In this document: positions 46,265 through 54,368 of the stretch, in pieces | Layout of the letters: every line of letters starts with the position of its first letter | How positions within the stretch are numbered: the first letter of the stretch is position 1 | NCBI GenBank assembly: GCA_963805445.1 | Contig: CAWDUI010000047.1 | Span: forward strand, 1 to 64,000 | Source of the DNA: JAENVT01 sp963805445 | GTDB lineage: Bacteria > Actinomycetota > Acidimicrobiia > Acidimicrobiales > Ilumatobacteraceae | Reading direction: 5' to 3' | DNA: 64,000 nucleotides | The notes under the pieces: model-generated | Told to the model about the DNA's origin: nothing | What the model saw: only the letters and a program-made list of their open reading frames with translations | The model's database searches: none | Translations under genes and position numbers: made by a program

Positions 46265-47959
46265 ATGACGGTCGAGCTCGGAGTGCTGGGGACGCTCCAA
46301 GTCGTCGCCGAAGGCGTCGACCTGACTCCCCGGCCGGCGAAGGAGCGGGCGCTGCTCGCAGTACTGGCAATGGCCAACGGGCAACTCGTGTCGGTCGACC
46401 GGCTTTCGGAGGAGCTGTGGCCCGCCCTCGACGCCAACAGCGCCAAGCATGCACTCCACGTCCGAATCGCGGAGTTGCGCAAAACATTGCGGCCTGCCGG
46501 TCCGGTCCTGCGTCAAGCACCGGGCGGCTACGTGTTCGACGTCGACGACGAACGCATCGACCATCACCGGTTCTCCATGCTCGTCAGTCAGGCTCGAATC
46601 CAGACCTCACGACGCGACCTGCACGGCGCCCGCGCCTCGCTCTCCAACGCACTGGGGCTGTGGCGCGGCGAGGTGTTGGCCGACGTCGCCTCGACGATCA
46701 CTCTCGATGCAGCAGCGCGGCGGCTGAGCGAGTCACGCATCGATGCCCTCGAAGAGCGCGTGGAGATCGATCTCGACCTCGGCCGCCATCACGACATCGT
46801 CGCCGAACTCGACCAACTCGTCGCGCTCCACCCGTGGCGTGAACGTTTGTGGCGCCAACGGATCCTGGCCTTGTACCGCTGCGAGCGTCAGGCCGACACG
46901 CTGCGCGCCGCCCACGAGGTTCGCCGGCGCTTCGCCGACGAACTCGGCCTCCAACCGGCACCGGCGTTGCGCGCCCTCGAAGCAGCGGTGCTCGACCAGT
47001 GCCCCGATCTCCACTGGAAGCCGCCGCCGACCCCCGTCGCGCTGGCCGCCCCGTCGGTGCAGTACGCCCGAGCCGCCGACGGCGTACACCTGGCGTACCA
47101 AGTCACCGGGGACGGACCCGTCGACCTCGTGATCGTGCCCGGTTACATCTCGCATCTCGACACGTGGTGGGAGGCGTACTCCGGCAAGCTCGTACGGCGC
47201 TTGGCCTCCTTCAGCCGATTGATCCTCTTCGACAAGCGCGGGACCGGCCTGTCCGATCGCCCGAGCCAGGTCGGCATCGACCAGTGGCTCGCCGACATCG
47301 ACACGGTCCTCGACGCCGCCGGCTCGCAGCACCCGATCGTGCTCGGCATGTCGGCCGGTGGGGCCATCGCGATGCGGTGGACCGCATTACACCCGCGGCG
47401 GGCGCGCGCGTTCATCGTGTACACGTGCACGGCGCGAACGCTCGTGGCATCCGACTACCCGATCGGCTGGGATCCGCCCGGTGGGCTGGCGGCGATCATC
47501 GACCATGTCGAAGCGAAGTGGGGCACCGGAGTCGACTTCGAGCGGAACTGCCCGAGCGCGGCCGACGACTCCGCCGTCCACGCTTCGTTCGCCGCGTACG
47601 AACGCAAGGCCGCCGGCCCGGGCGCGGCCGCCGCCTACCTGAACGCCATCCTCAACTTGGACGTCCGCGACGCGCTCGAGCACATCGACGTCCCCACGCT
47701 CGTGCTCCAGCCCGACGGCGATCAAGTGATCGGCGTCGAACACGCCCACTACATCTCTGAACACATCGACGGAGCACGACTCCGGCTGCTCGACAGTGAT
47801 GACCACCTGATCTGGTTTTCGGATGCCATCGACGAAATAACCGAGGCCATCGACGCTTTCGTCGCCGACGTATGCCGGCTCGAGGCGCCAACCGGAGCGC
47901 GCCGGGTAGCGACACGCGGACGGCGCGGGGTGCCTTTTCGAGGGTGCAAGGATGACTTC
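46265..47959 (+). CDS. SARP/BTAD transcriptional activator fused to alpha/beta hydrolase
   Basis: ATG 46265 begins MTVELGVLGTLQVV. The OmpR-like trans_reg_C domain (DLTPRPAKERALLAVLAM, VSVDRLSEELWP) and BTAD helices (LLDAARxLSE-type repeats, residues ~95-245) make a SARP activator. Residues ~275-540 are an alpha/beta hydrolase (VIVPGYISHLDTWWEAY, LILFDKRGTGLSD, nucleophile elbow GMSAGGAIAM, acid in PDGDQV, His in DSDDHLIWF). In related proteins a cyclase domain follows; here it is absent. The frame stays open into the next gene, which has its own ribosome site; a +1 stop near 47913 may be the true end. It probably activates neighbouring genes in response to a small ligand. Confidence 0.75.
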
Positions 47960-48553
47960 ATGTTCATTGACGTCACACCTGAAGCTGCGGCGACTGGACC
48001 ACTCGCCGCCTACTTCGCCTCTCAGCGCGAGCGCTGGGGATTCCTGCCGAACTACGCCGCTGCCTTCGCCCCCCGACCCGAGGTCGCAGCAGCATGGGCG
48101 GCTCTCGGGGAGGCAGTCTCGCGGCACATCGACCGCCGCCGGTACGAGCTGGCCACGATCGCAGCCGCACACGCCTCGCGAAGCACGTACTGCACCGTCG
48201 CCCACTCAACGTTCCTACGCGACGTATGCAACGACGAGGCGACCGTGCGGGCGATCGTCGCTGACCCCACTGGAGCCGGCCTTCAACCGCAAGACCGGGC
48301 GGTGTATCGAGTTCGCGACCAAGGTCGCAGCTGACGCGGCGTCGGTGCAGCAGTCCGACATAGACGCGTTGCGCGTCGTCGGGCTGACCGACACCGACAT
48401 TGCCGACGTCGTCTACGTCGTTGGTGCGCGCGCCTTCTTCACTCGGGTGCTCGACGCGCGCTCGGCGCCCAGACCGATCCCGAAACCGCAGGCACCTTCG
48501 ATGTCGCCCTCCTCACCACAATGATCGTCGGTCGTCCAGTTGGCAAGCGCTGA
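47960..48553 (+). pseudogene. AhpD/carboxymuconolactone-decarboxylase-like peroxidase (two frameshifts)
   Basis: ATG 47960 follows AAGGA at seven bases. The protein begins MFIDVTPEAAATGPLAAYF and continues RWGFLPNYAAAFAPRPEV. The redox/active region RSTYCTVAHSTFL matches the Cys...His site of peroxidase-related CMD proteins. The frame changes near 48300 and near 48460. The later frames supply VAADAASVQQSDIDALRVVG, DIADVVYVVGARAFFTRVLD and a tail ending IVGRPVGKR at TGA 48553. It is roughly 195 residues when joined. Such enzymes act on peroxides or cyclic lactones. It is co-oriented with and just after the SARP-hydrolase gene. Confidence 0.65.
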
Positions 48554-48612
48554 CGTCGCTCGACGACCAAGAACCCCGAGCCCGACCACTGCGGCCGTTC
48601 GGGCTTGCCTAT

Positions 48613-48639
48613 ATTGGCGAGAGGGTTACTCTTGGCAAT
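48613..48639. promoter_or_regulatory. imperfect 11-bp inverted repeat overlapping the TetR start
   Basis: ATTGGCGAGAG (48613-48623) and CTCTTGGCAAT (48629-48639) are complementary at 9 of 11 positions with a 5-base spacer, ending at the base before the ATG. A -10-like TATATT lies at 48610-48615. This fits an autorepression site for the TetR-operon product. Confidence 0.5.
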
Positions 48640-49337
48640 ATGAGCGACGACCGTCGCACGGCGTTACGACAACTCCCGCCGAGAGGCTGGTGTGCAAGCG
48701 ACGCGGGTTCAGGTGATCGCTCTCGCCAAGCGGCTGTTCGTCGAACTCGGCTACCCGGCCACGACGATGGAGTCGATCGCGCGACGCCTCCGGTGTCGCG
48801 GTCCCCACGCTCTACCGTTTGTTCGGGACGAAGCGGGCGCTGCTCAAGGCGGTGCTCGATACCTCGTTCGTCGGTGATGACGAGCCAGTCGCCTTTGGGG
48901 ATCGACCCAATGTCCGCGCTGCCCTCGCAGCCGACCAGCCAGAGCGACTGATCGACGCGTTCGCCGTGATCTGCCGCGAGACGAAGGACCGCGCCGCCGA
49001 CATCTACCAGGTGCTGGTTTCGGCCGCCCACGTCGACAACGACGCCGCTGAACTGCTTGCCGACATTCGCCGTCAGGCGCTCACCGGTCGTTCGCGGATC
49101 GTTGCGGCGCTCCGCTCGATGGATGCACTCGATCCGGCGCTCGACCCGACGGAGACGCAGGACATCGTCTATACCTGCCTCTCGTTCGAAGTGGCGCACA
49201 TCCTCACCGCCGAACGGGGCTGGAACGCATCGCAGTATGAGGCGTGGATCTCACGATCCCTGCGCGGCCTGCTTCGGCCAGATCCACGACCAGATCGGCC
49301 GTCTTCACGAGCCAAACGACAACCCGAGGAGGTCTGA
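48640..49337 (+). pseudogene. TetR-family regulator (two frameshifts)
   Basis: ATG 48640 is followed by breaks near 48675 and 48790. Joined, it reads VQVIALAKRLFVELGYPATT, then MESIA, then ASGVAVPTLYRLFGTKRALL, a standard TetR helix-turn-helix. A C-terminal ligand domain follows (DRAADIYQVLVSAAHVDNDA, ETQDIVYTCLSFEVAHIL). It ends at TGA 49337, which overlaps the amidohydrolase ATG as TGATG. It probably represses the TetR-amidohydrolase-cupin operon through the inverted repeat at its own start. Confidence 0.7.
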
Positions 49338-50540
49338 TGTACCTGACTGCCCGCCGATTGTTCGTCGGTAACACCGATGACGTGCTGCACGATCACGTCC
49401 TCGAGATCGACGAGGGCCGGATTGCGGCAGTGCTACCCCGGGCATCGCTTCCGCGAGCGCGCCGAGTTGGTGGACCTCGGGGACGTGACCCTTCTTCCCG
49501 GCCTCATCGACGTCCATCAACACCTCGCATTCGACGCCTCGAGCGACCCGGTCAGCCAGCTCGCCCGCGACGACGACAACGCCTTGCTGCTGCGCATGCG
49601 GCTCGCCGCACAACGTGCGCTCGCCGTTGGCATCACCACCATCCGCGACCTCGGCGACCGCAACTACGTCTCCCTCGCGCTGCGTGACTGGTATCTCGAC
49701 GGCAACGAGCCCGGCCCGCGAATCGTCACCTCCGGACCACCGATCACCACCAAGAACGGGCACTGCTGGTTCCTTGGCGGCGAGGTCGACGGCATCGAGG
49801 GCGTGCGCGACGCAGTTCGGGAGCGCGCAGCGCACGGAGTGGACGTCATCAAGGTGATGGCCAGCGGAGGCAACATGACACCGACCGTCGGCCCCCACGA
49901 ATCCCAGTTCGGTCGCGCCGAGCTGAGCGTGGCGATGGATGAGGCACGCTCGCTTGGACTTCCTCTCGCCGTCCACGCCCACGGCACCCAAGCCGTCATC
50001 GACGCGCTCGCCGTCGGCGCCGACTCGATCGAACATTGCACCTTCTTCAGCGCCGACGGCGTCGACACCGACGACGACATCCTTCAACTGGTGGCGGCAA
50101 GCGATTGCGTGATCTCCATGACCGCCGCCGTCATCCCGGACGCCGCCGTCATGTACCCCGCCATCAAGCAGCGCCTCGCCACGATCCTTGCTAACCACGC
50201 CACCCTCTACCGCTCAGGTGCACGCATCATCTGCAGCAGCGACGCCGGAGTCGGACCGAACAAGCCCCACCACGTGCTGCCCCACGGTGTCTCGTCGTTC
50301 CTGCCCGCGATCGGAATGACCAACGCGCAAGCGATCAGGAACGTCACCGAATTCGCCGCGCAGGTGTGCCGCATCGCGGATCGCACCGGCACGCTCGAAC
50401 CCGGCAAGGAGGCCGACGTTCTCGCTGTCGCCGGCAACCCACTGGAGAACATCTCCGCCATCCACGACGTTGTCACCGTGCTGGCCCGTGGCCAGGTCCG
50501 CTCTGCCGAACGGCAGACCCCAGTCGGCGGCACGTCGTGA
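49337..50540 (+). pseudogene. metal-dependent amidohydrolase (one frameshift)
   Basis: ATG 49337 begins MYLTARRLFVGNTDDVLHDH. The frame changes at about 49440 and continues LVDLGDVTLLPGLIDVHQH. The metal-site motifs are present: HxH in DVHQHLAFD, the carbamylatable Lys region in VDVIKVMASGG, His in LAVHAHGTQAV and IEHCTFF, and the metal Asp in ICSSDAGVG. It ends EPGKEADVLAVAGNPL... to TGA 50540. The subgroup resembles imidazolonepropionase/prolidase-type enzymes; the substrate is unknown. It is the second gene of the TetR-led operon, coupled to the cupin by GTGA. Confidence 0.8.
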
Positions 50541-50884
50541 AGCGGATCGCCACGAACCCGTCCCTTGCCGCTGCGATCACCGGTTTCGCGTCGTCCAACG
50601 TCCACGCCCAGCCGCTCGCCCACGGGTCCGGCGAAGCGCACGCCTACCTGCTCCGCTTCGACGAGCACGGCCAGATCGGTCGGCATGAAGCCGGCTACTG
50701 CCAACTGCTCGCCGTCCTCAGCGGCACCGGTTGGGCCGAAGGCGGCGACGGAAACCGCATCGACCTCGTCGCCGGCGACATCGTCAGGTTCGAGCGCGGC
50801 GAGCAGCACGCCAAAGGCAGCTACACCCCCATGGTGGCTCTCATGGTCCAGGTCCATCACCTCGACCAGACCCACTCAAGCTGA
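50537..50884 (+). CDS. cupin-domain protein
   Basis: The 115-residue protein starts at GTG 50537 within the amidohydrolase stop. The beta-barrel cupin pattern is visible in GQIGRHEAGYCQLLAVLSG (first motif with His and Glu) and the second motif around DLVAGDIVRFERGEQHAKG. Single-domain cupins are small metal-binding enzymes or sensors. Its place in the operon suggests it acts on the same metabolite as the amidohydrolase. It converges on another cupin gene at 50943. Confidence 0.75.
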   Translation: MKRIATNPSLAAAITGFASSNVHAQPLAHGSGEAHAYLLRFDEHGQIGRHEAGYCQLLAVLSGTGWAEGGDGNRIDLVAGDIVRFERGEQHAKGSYTPMVALMVQVHHLDQTHSS

Positions 50885-50942
50885 CGTTTCAGCCGGCGTC
50901 GCGGATGTTCCGCCAGCAGTCGTCAGCGCCGTCGAACCACCT

Positions 50943-51365
50943 TCACGCGGCGTCGTAGTGGTCGTGGGAGGCCAAGATGGCTCCATCGGCGAGAGCCTGC
51001 GCACCTGCGCGGACGAAGTGCTGCTCCATGCCTGGCGGAGTGTAGAACTCGACCAGGCGTACGAACTCGTCGCCCGCGTTCCACAGAGCGTGCGGCACCG
51101 CGCGGGGTAGGACCTGGAGGTCGCCGGCGCAGAGGACTGACTCGACTCCGCCGACGCGGCAACCCAACCGGCCGGCAAGCACGATGCAAATCTGATCCTC
51201 TCCGGGATGGGTGTGCTCATCCACGAGCACGCCCGGAGGCATGTCGACGGTGATGCAGACAGCGTGTCCACCGGTGGCCTCGGCCGGGATGGCGATGCGG
51301 AACGGCGTCCCCGGTATGGCTTCGCCCTCGCCCCATCGAACCGGCACGGATTGAGCTGCGTTCAT
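50943..51365 (-). CDS. cupin-domain protein
   Basis: The 140-residue protein has ATG 51365 chosen for its AAAGGAGAG ribosome site eight bases before (ATG 51395 lies inside the operator region). The first cupin motif VDEHTHPGEDQICIVLAGRL has the two His and Glu metal ligands; the second motif follows in VLPRAVPHALWNAGDEF. It is divergent from a TetR regulator across a nested palindrome, which probably controls both. The enzymatic role is unknown. Confidence 0.85.
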   Translation of the reverse strand: MNAAQSVPVRWGEGEAIPGTPFRIAIPAEATGGHAVCITVDMPPGVLVDEHTHPGEDQICIVLAGRLGCRVGGVESVLCAGDLQVLPRAVPHALWNAGDEFVRLVEFYTPPGMEQHFVRAGAQALADGAILASHDHYDAA

Positions 51366-51389
51366 TTGTGCTCTCCTTTGACTGGACTT

Positions 51390-51416
51390 GTTCACTAGTG
51401 ATAACCACTAGTGAAC
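51390..51416. promoter_or_regulatory. operator between cupin and TetR genes (nested palindromes)
   Basis: GTTCACTAGTG (51390-51400) and CACTAGTGAAC (51406-51416) are perfect 11-bp arms around ATAAC. Each arm also contains the palindrome CACTAGTG. Its position between divergent starts makes it the likely TetR binding site, possibly for two dimers. Confidence 0.7.
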
Positions 51417-51437
51417 GTCGCTAGTAGACTCCAAGTG

Positions 51438-52076
51438 ATGGCCGCTGTCAAGACCGACAACAGCAAGCCGACCCGCCGCGAGCAAGCTGCGCGCACGCGC
51501 CTACGGATGCTCGACGCCGCCTACGAGTTGTTCTGCGAACTCGGATTCCGGGCCACGAAGATGGAAGCGATCGCGGAACGGGCGGGCGTGGCGGTGCAGA
51601 CGCTGTACTTCACGTTCCACACGAAGGACGAGCTGATCCAGGCCGTCCACGAACGCACGGTGCTCGGTGACGATGCTGTCCCGCCGCCGATGCAGCCGTG
51701 GTACCACGAGGTCATGGCCGAGCCCGACATCACGCGGGCGATACACACGCTCGTCACCGGAATCTCCACGATTCTCGCCCGCGTCGCGCCGATGGTCCCC
51801 GCCTTCTTGGCCGTCGTGGGAGACCCCGCAGGCGACGTATGGCGACACGGCGAAGAACTCCGGCTTCAAGGAATGGGCGAGATCGTCGACGGGCTCACCC
51901 GCAAAGCGAGGTTGCGGCGCGGACTGAGCCGCGATCGCGCCGCAGACATTCTCTACGTCCTCATCGGCCCCGACCTGTACCGCACGATCGTCCTCGAGCG
52001 CGGCTGGACCAAGACTCAATGGTCAGCATGGATCGAGCGGTCGATCCTCGCCGAACTCTTCAACCGCGCTGCGTAG
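51438..52076 (+). CDS. TetR-family transcriptional regulator
   Basis: The protein has 212 residues from ATG 51438; GTG 51411 is in frame but lies within the operator. The helix-turn-helix reads ARTRLRMLDAAYELFCELG, then AGVAVQTLYFTFHTKDELI. The C-terminal domain includes LRLQGMGEIVDGLTRKA and the family-typical WTKTQWSAWIERSILAEL. It probably represses itself and the divergent cupin gene. Confidence 0.88.
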   Translation: MAAVKTDNSKPTRREQAARTRLRMLDAAYELFCELGFRATKMEAIAERAGVAVQTLYFTFHTKDELIQAVHERTVLGDDAVPPPMQPWYHEVMAEPDITRAIHTLVTGISTILARVAPMVPAFLAVVGDPAGDVWRHGEELRLQGMGEIVDGLTRKARLRRGLSRDRAADILYVLIGPDLYRTIVLERGWTKTQWSAWIERSILAELFNRAA

Positions 52077-52243
52077 CAGCGCTCGAGTCCCGACGGGCGC
52101 ATTCCCCATTCGAGCTTCGGGTTAGCGGCTCGGAGGTTCGTCACACTGCAGACCGTCTCGACCGATGGTGTGAGTTGCAAGTTGGTTGCCGCGCCCGAGA
52201 GACGGCGGAGGCGGGTGGTGTCGATGATCTGATGGCTGCCTCG

Positions 52244-52813
52244 TCAACTTCTCGAAGCCTGCCACTCGTCGCGACTGATGGCGTACTCGACGTCGCCCTC
52301 CTCGTCGCCGGGGATGCGCACGGGCCACTCGGCGTAGAAGGTCCGTACGAGGCGCATGCCGGCCTTCTCCATCACTCGCCGCGATCCCACGTTGACGGAC
52401 ATCGTCTCGGCCAACACTCGGCGGATGCGTCCCATGGAGAAGCCGTAGTCGATGAGCGCGATCGACCCTTCGGTCGCCAGTCCCATGCCCCAGACCGATG
52501 CGATCAAGCGGTAGCCGAGCTCGGGCTCGTCGTCGCCGTGACCGTCGCCCGGCCGGAAGTGGAACCAACCGAGGAACCGTCCGCTCTCCCGCTCGATCGC
52601 CGCCCAGAACCCGAACAGATCGGACCGTTCGTGGTACCCCAACCAGTGCTCGATCATCTCGACCGCCTTGTCGCGAGTGACCGGCTCGCCGTCTTCCACG
52701 AACCGCCGCACCAACGGATCGCTATCGAGCGCGAGCAGGTCGTCGGCATCGTCAAGCGTGAACCGCCGCAGCACAAGTCGATCGGTAGTCAGCAACACTT
52801 CCGGGTCAGCCAT
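52244..52813 (-). CDS. GNAT-family N-acetyltransferase (RimJ/RimL-like)
   Basis: The 189-residue protein begins VLLTTDRLVLRRFTLDDAD, the usual opening of RimJ/RimL-type acetyltransferases. It also has LGYRLIASVWGMGLATEGS (the acetyl-CoA pyrophosphate loop region) and VNVGSRRVMEKAGMRLVRT. It transfers acetyl from acetyl-CoA to an amine; the substrate is not predictable. It is a single gene, reading toward the TetR gene. Confidence 0.9.
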   Translation of the reverse strand: MADPEVLLTTDRLVLRRFTLDDADDLLALDSDPLVRRFVEDGEPVTRDKAVEMIEHWLGYHERSDLFGFWAAIERESGRFLGWFHFRPGDGHGDDEPELGYRLIASVWGMGLATEGSIALIDYGFSMGRIRRVLAETMSVNVGSRRVMEKAGMRLVRTFYAEWPVRIPGDEEGDVEYAISRDEWQASRS

Positions 52814-53614
52814 CTACCGAGCGTTGCAAACCCGCACACACGACCACGACGTCGATCCACACCCCCTGTTGACCACCACACAAACCCCTTTGGTCAAGAC
52901 CCGCGCTGCGTTGGTTGCAGTCGGGTTAGAGGGGGTTAGAGGCGTTGTGCGATAGGCAATGGCTCGTGCGCCACGCCGATGACGCTTGCGTCTCCGATGA
53001 GCAAGTCGCCGCCTCCGACTAGCGTCACACCCGTGATCCGAGGTTCCGAGTCTGGCACCGAGAAGAGCATCGACGTGCCTTTCCGGCGCCTAACAGACGG
53101 GATCAACCTCACCCAAACGCACCGCGCGCTGTCTCCTGTGCGGCACGCGCCGCCGCCACCGTGCCTCTGTGGGCCTGTCACCGCGGTCTCCATCACCGGC
53201 GCGGCTGTAGTCGTCGCAGCACCAATCCTTGGCCCAACCCTGCAGATCGACACCGGACGCCGAAATCCCAGCCAACTCGAGCGACGATCCTTCCCTCACT
53301 CTTCCCAATTGTCATGCGCTTTGACCGTCAGATTGGCTCGAACGGTTCACTACACGATCTCTTACCGGCAACCTATCTTCCCTGTTCACAGCTACTATGT
53401 TGGTGCCCCCGGTAGGATTCGAACCTACGACACACGGTTTAGGAATGCGGTCGAGTGGGTCTCAGCGAGTCTCCTCGAATCGCATCTGACCTGCTCAGCT
53501 TCTGTCTTCTCCTCGTCTGGCATCGTTGAACATCATGCAGTAGCGCGCAGTAGATGGACAAGTGGATGGACAACTTTGGTCATCCGCCATCGCTGACGCG
53601 ATCAGATGGCTGCC
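52814..53614. other. non-coding stretch with tRNA-end repeat
   Basis: About 800 bases without a convincing gene. A minus-strand frame of 43-45 codons (MLFSVPDSEPRITGVTLVGG..., near 53070-52936) looks partly coding and may be a small protein or remnant. The right part holds copy B of the 168-bp repeat with the tRNA-Arg 3' half. Confidence 0.45.
53401..53568 (-). repeat. 168-bp direct repeat, copy B (tRNA-Arg(CCT) 3' half, att-like)
   Basis: Read leftward, bases 53445-53401 form a sound tRNA 3' half: anticodon loop TTCCTAA (anticodon CCT), stem ACCGT, variable loop GTGTC, T-arm GTAGG-TTCGAAT-CCTAC, acceptor CGGGGGC, discriminator A and encoded CCA. The matching 5' half (GCCCCCG...) is absent. 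The remaining ~123 bases match copy A without gaps. In both copies a minus frame reads HPLVHL then five residues to the same TGA, which may be an integrase tail. Confidence 0.65.
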
Positions 53615-53944
53615 TCAGGCGGCGTCGTCCCGTCCGAGATGGATCGGCACGCGACGGTCGTCGTCGTCGAACACGGCGACGAGCTCGAGGCGTGCACCGA
53701 GCGCATCGAGGTACTGGCGCAGCGTCGACACGCGCACGTCGTCGGAGTGCTCGAGCTTGGAGATCGCTCCCTGGGTGACGTCAAGACGGCCGGCCAGCTC
53801 GGCCTGGCTGATCGCCTCACCATGACGAAGCTCGTACAGCCGGATCTCCTCGAGGGTCTCGGCGCGCAGTCCGGCGAGTCGCTCCGGCGCGCCGGGCTCG
53901 GCGACGACGGTGTCGCGGAGTTCAGAGAACTTGGTTCGTGCCAT
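53615..53944 (-). CDS. higA: HigA-like XRE antitoxin
   Basis: The 109-residue protein has an XRE helix-turn-helix in its middle (ISQAELAGRLDVTQGAISKL) after a helical N-terminus (ERLAGLRAETLEEIRLYEL), and ends with a beta segment (LELVAVFDDDDRRVPIHL). This is the layout of antitoxins paired with HigB/Gp49-type toxins. ATG 53944 overlaps the toxin stop as TGATG. It should neutralise the toxin and repress the module by binding the ATGAGT/ACTCAT repeats upstream. Confidence 0.85.
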   Translation of the reverse strand: MARTKFSELRDTVVAEPGAPERLAGLRAETLEEIRLYELRHGEAISQAELAGRLDVTQGAISKLEHSDDVRVSTLRQYLDALGARLELVAVFDDDDRRVPIHLGRDDAA

Positions 53945-54300
53945 CAGATCAATCCTTCCTCACCGAGTTCCCGGAGGTACTCGTCATACAGCTCATCAGC
54001 GAGCGGGACCGCCCACGCATACCAGTCGTTCCACTCGCCCGACTTGTCGCCGCCGAGCAGCAGGATCGCGTGGCGGCGCGGGTCGAACGAGAACAGCACC
54101 CGTAGTGCCCCGCCCTTGGCCGCCCGCAGTTCCTTCATCGACTGATGACGTGAACTGTGGATCCGGTCCACCACCGGCCGACCGAGATCCGGACCACGCT
54201 CCGCAAGCAGATCGACCCGATCCGTCACAGCCTCTCGTTGTGCGTCGGACAGCGTCGACCACCAGTCGATGAACTGATCGGTGACCTCGACCTCCCACAC
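53944..54300 (-). CDS. higB: HigB-like toxin (phage Gp49/RelE superfamily)
   Basis: The 118-residue protein starts at GTG 54300 and begins VWEVEVTDQFIDWWSTL, the standard opening of Gp49-type toxins. It continues LLAERGPDLGRPVVDRI, SRHQSMKELRAAKGGALRVL, FSFDPRRHAILLLGGDKSG and LADELYDEYLREL. The family cleaves mRNA at the ribosome. An earlier in-frame GTG at 54321 lies inside the operator and adds seven residues not typical of the family. It is the first gene of the toxin-antitoxin operon. Confidence 0.88.
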   Translation of the reverse strand: MWEVEVTDQFIDWWSTLSDAQREAVTDRVDLLAERGPDLGRPVVDRIHSSRHQSMKELRAAKGGALRVLFSFDPRRHAILLLGGDKSGEWNDWYAWAVPLADELYDEYLRELGEEGLI

Positions 54301-54309
54301 CCGCTCAGT

Positions 54310-54342
54310 ATGAGTGATCACTCATCATGAGTCAAGACTCAT
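54310..54342. promoter_or_regulatory. tandem operators of the higBA module
   Basis: Two identical dyads, ATGAGT-N4-ACTCAT, occupy 54310-54325 and 54327-54342, separated by one base. They lie directly upstream of the toxin start. Tandem sites of this kind are bound by antitoxin or toxin-antitoxin complexes for autorepression. Confidence 0.75.
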
Positions 54343-54368
54343 ATCGTCGTGATCTGCCGAGCATCGGG

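Noticed and set aside
50881..50926. CTGACG/CGTCAG hairpin between the two cupin genes
   Set aside because: Only six pairs around a 34-base loop; chance level.
53401..53445. complete tRNA-Arg gene
   Set aside because: The 3' half is sound, but the adjoining bases do not supply D-arm, anticodon 5' stem or the GCCCCCG acceptor strand.
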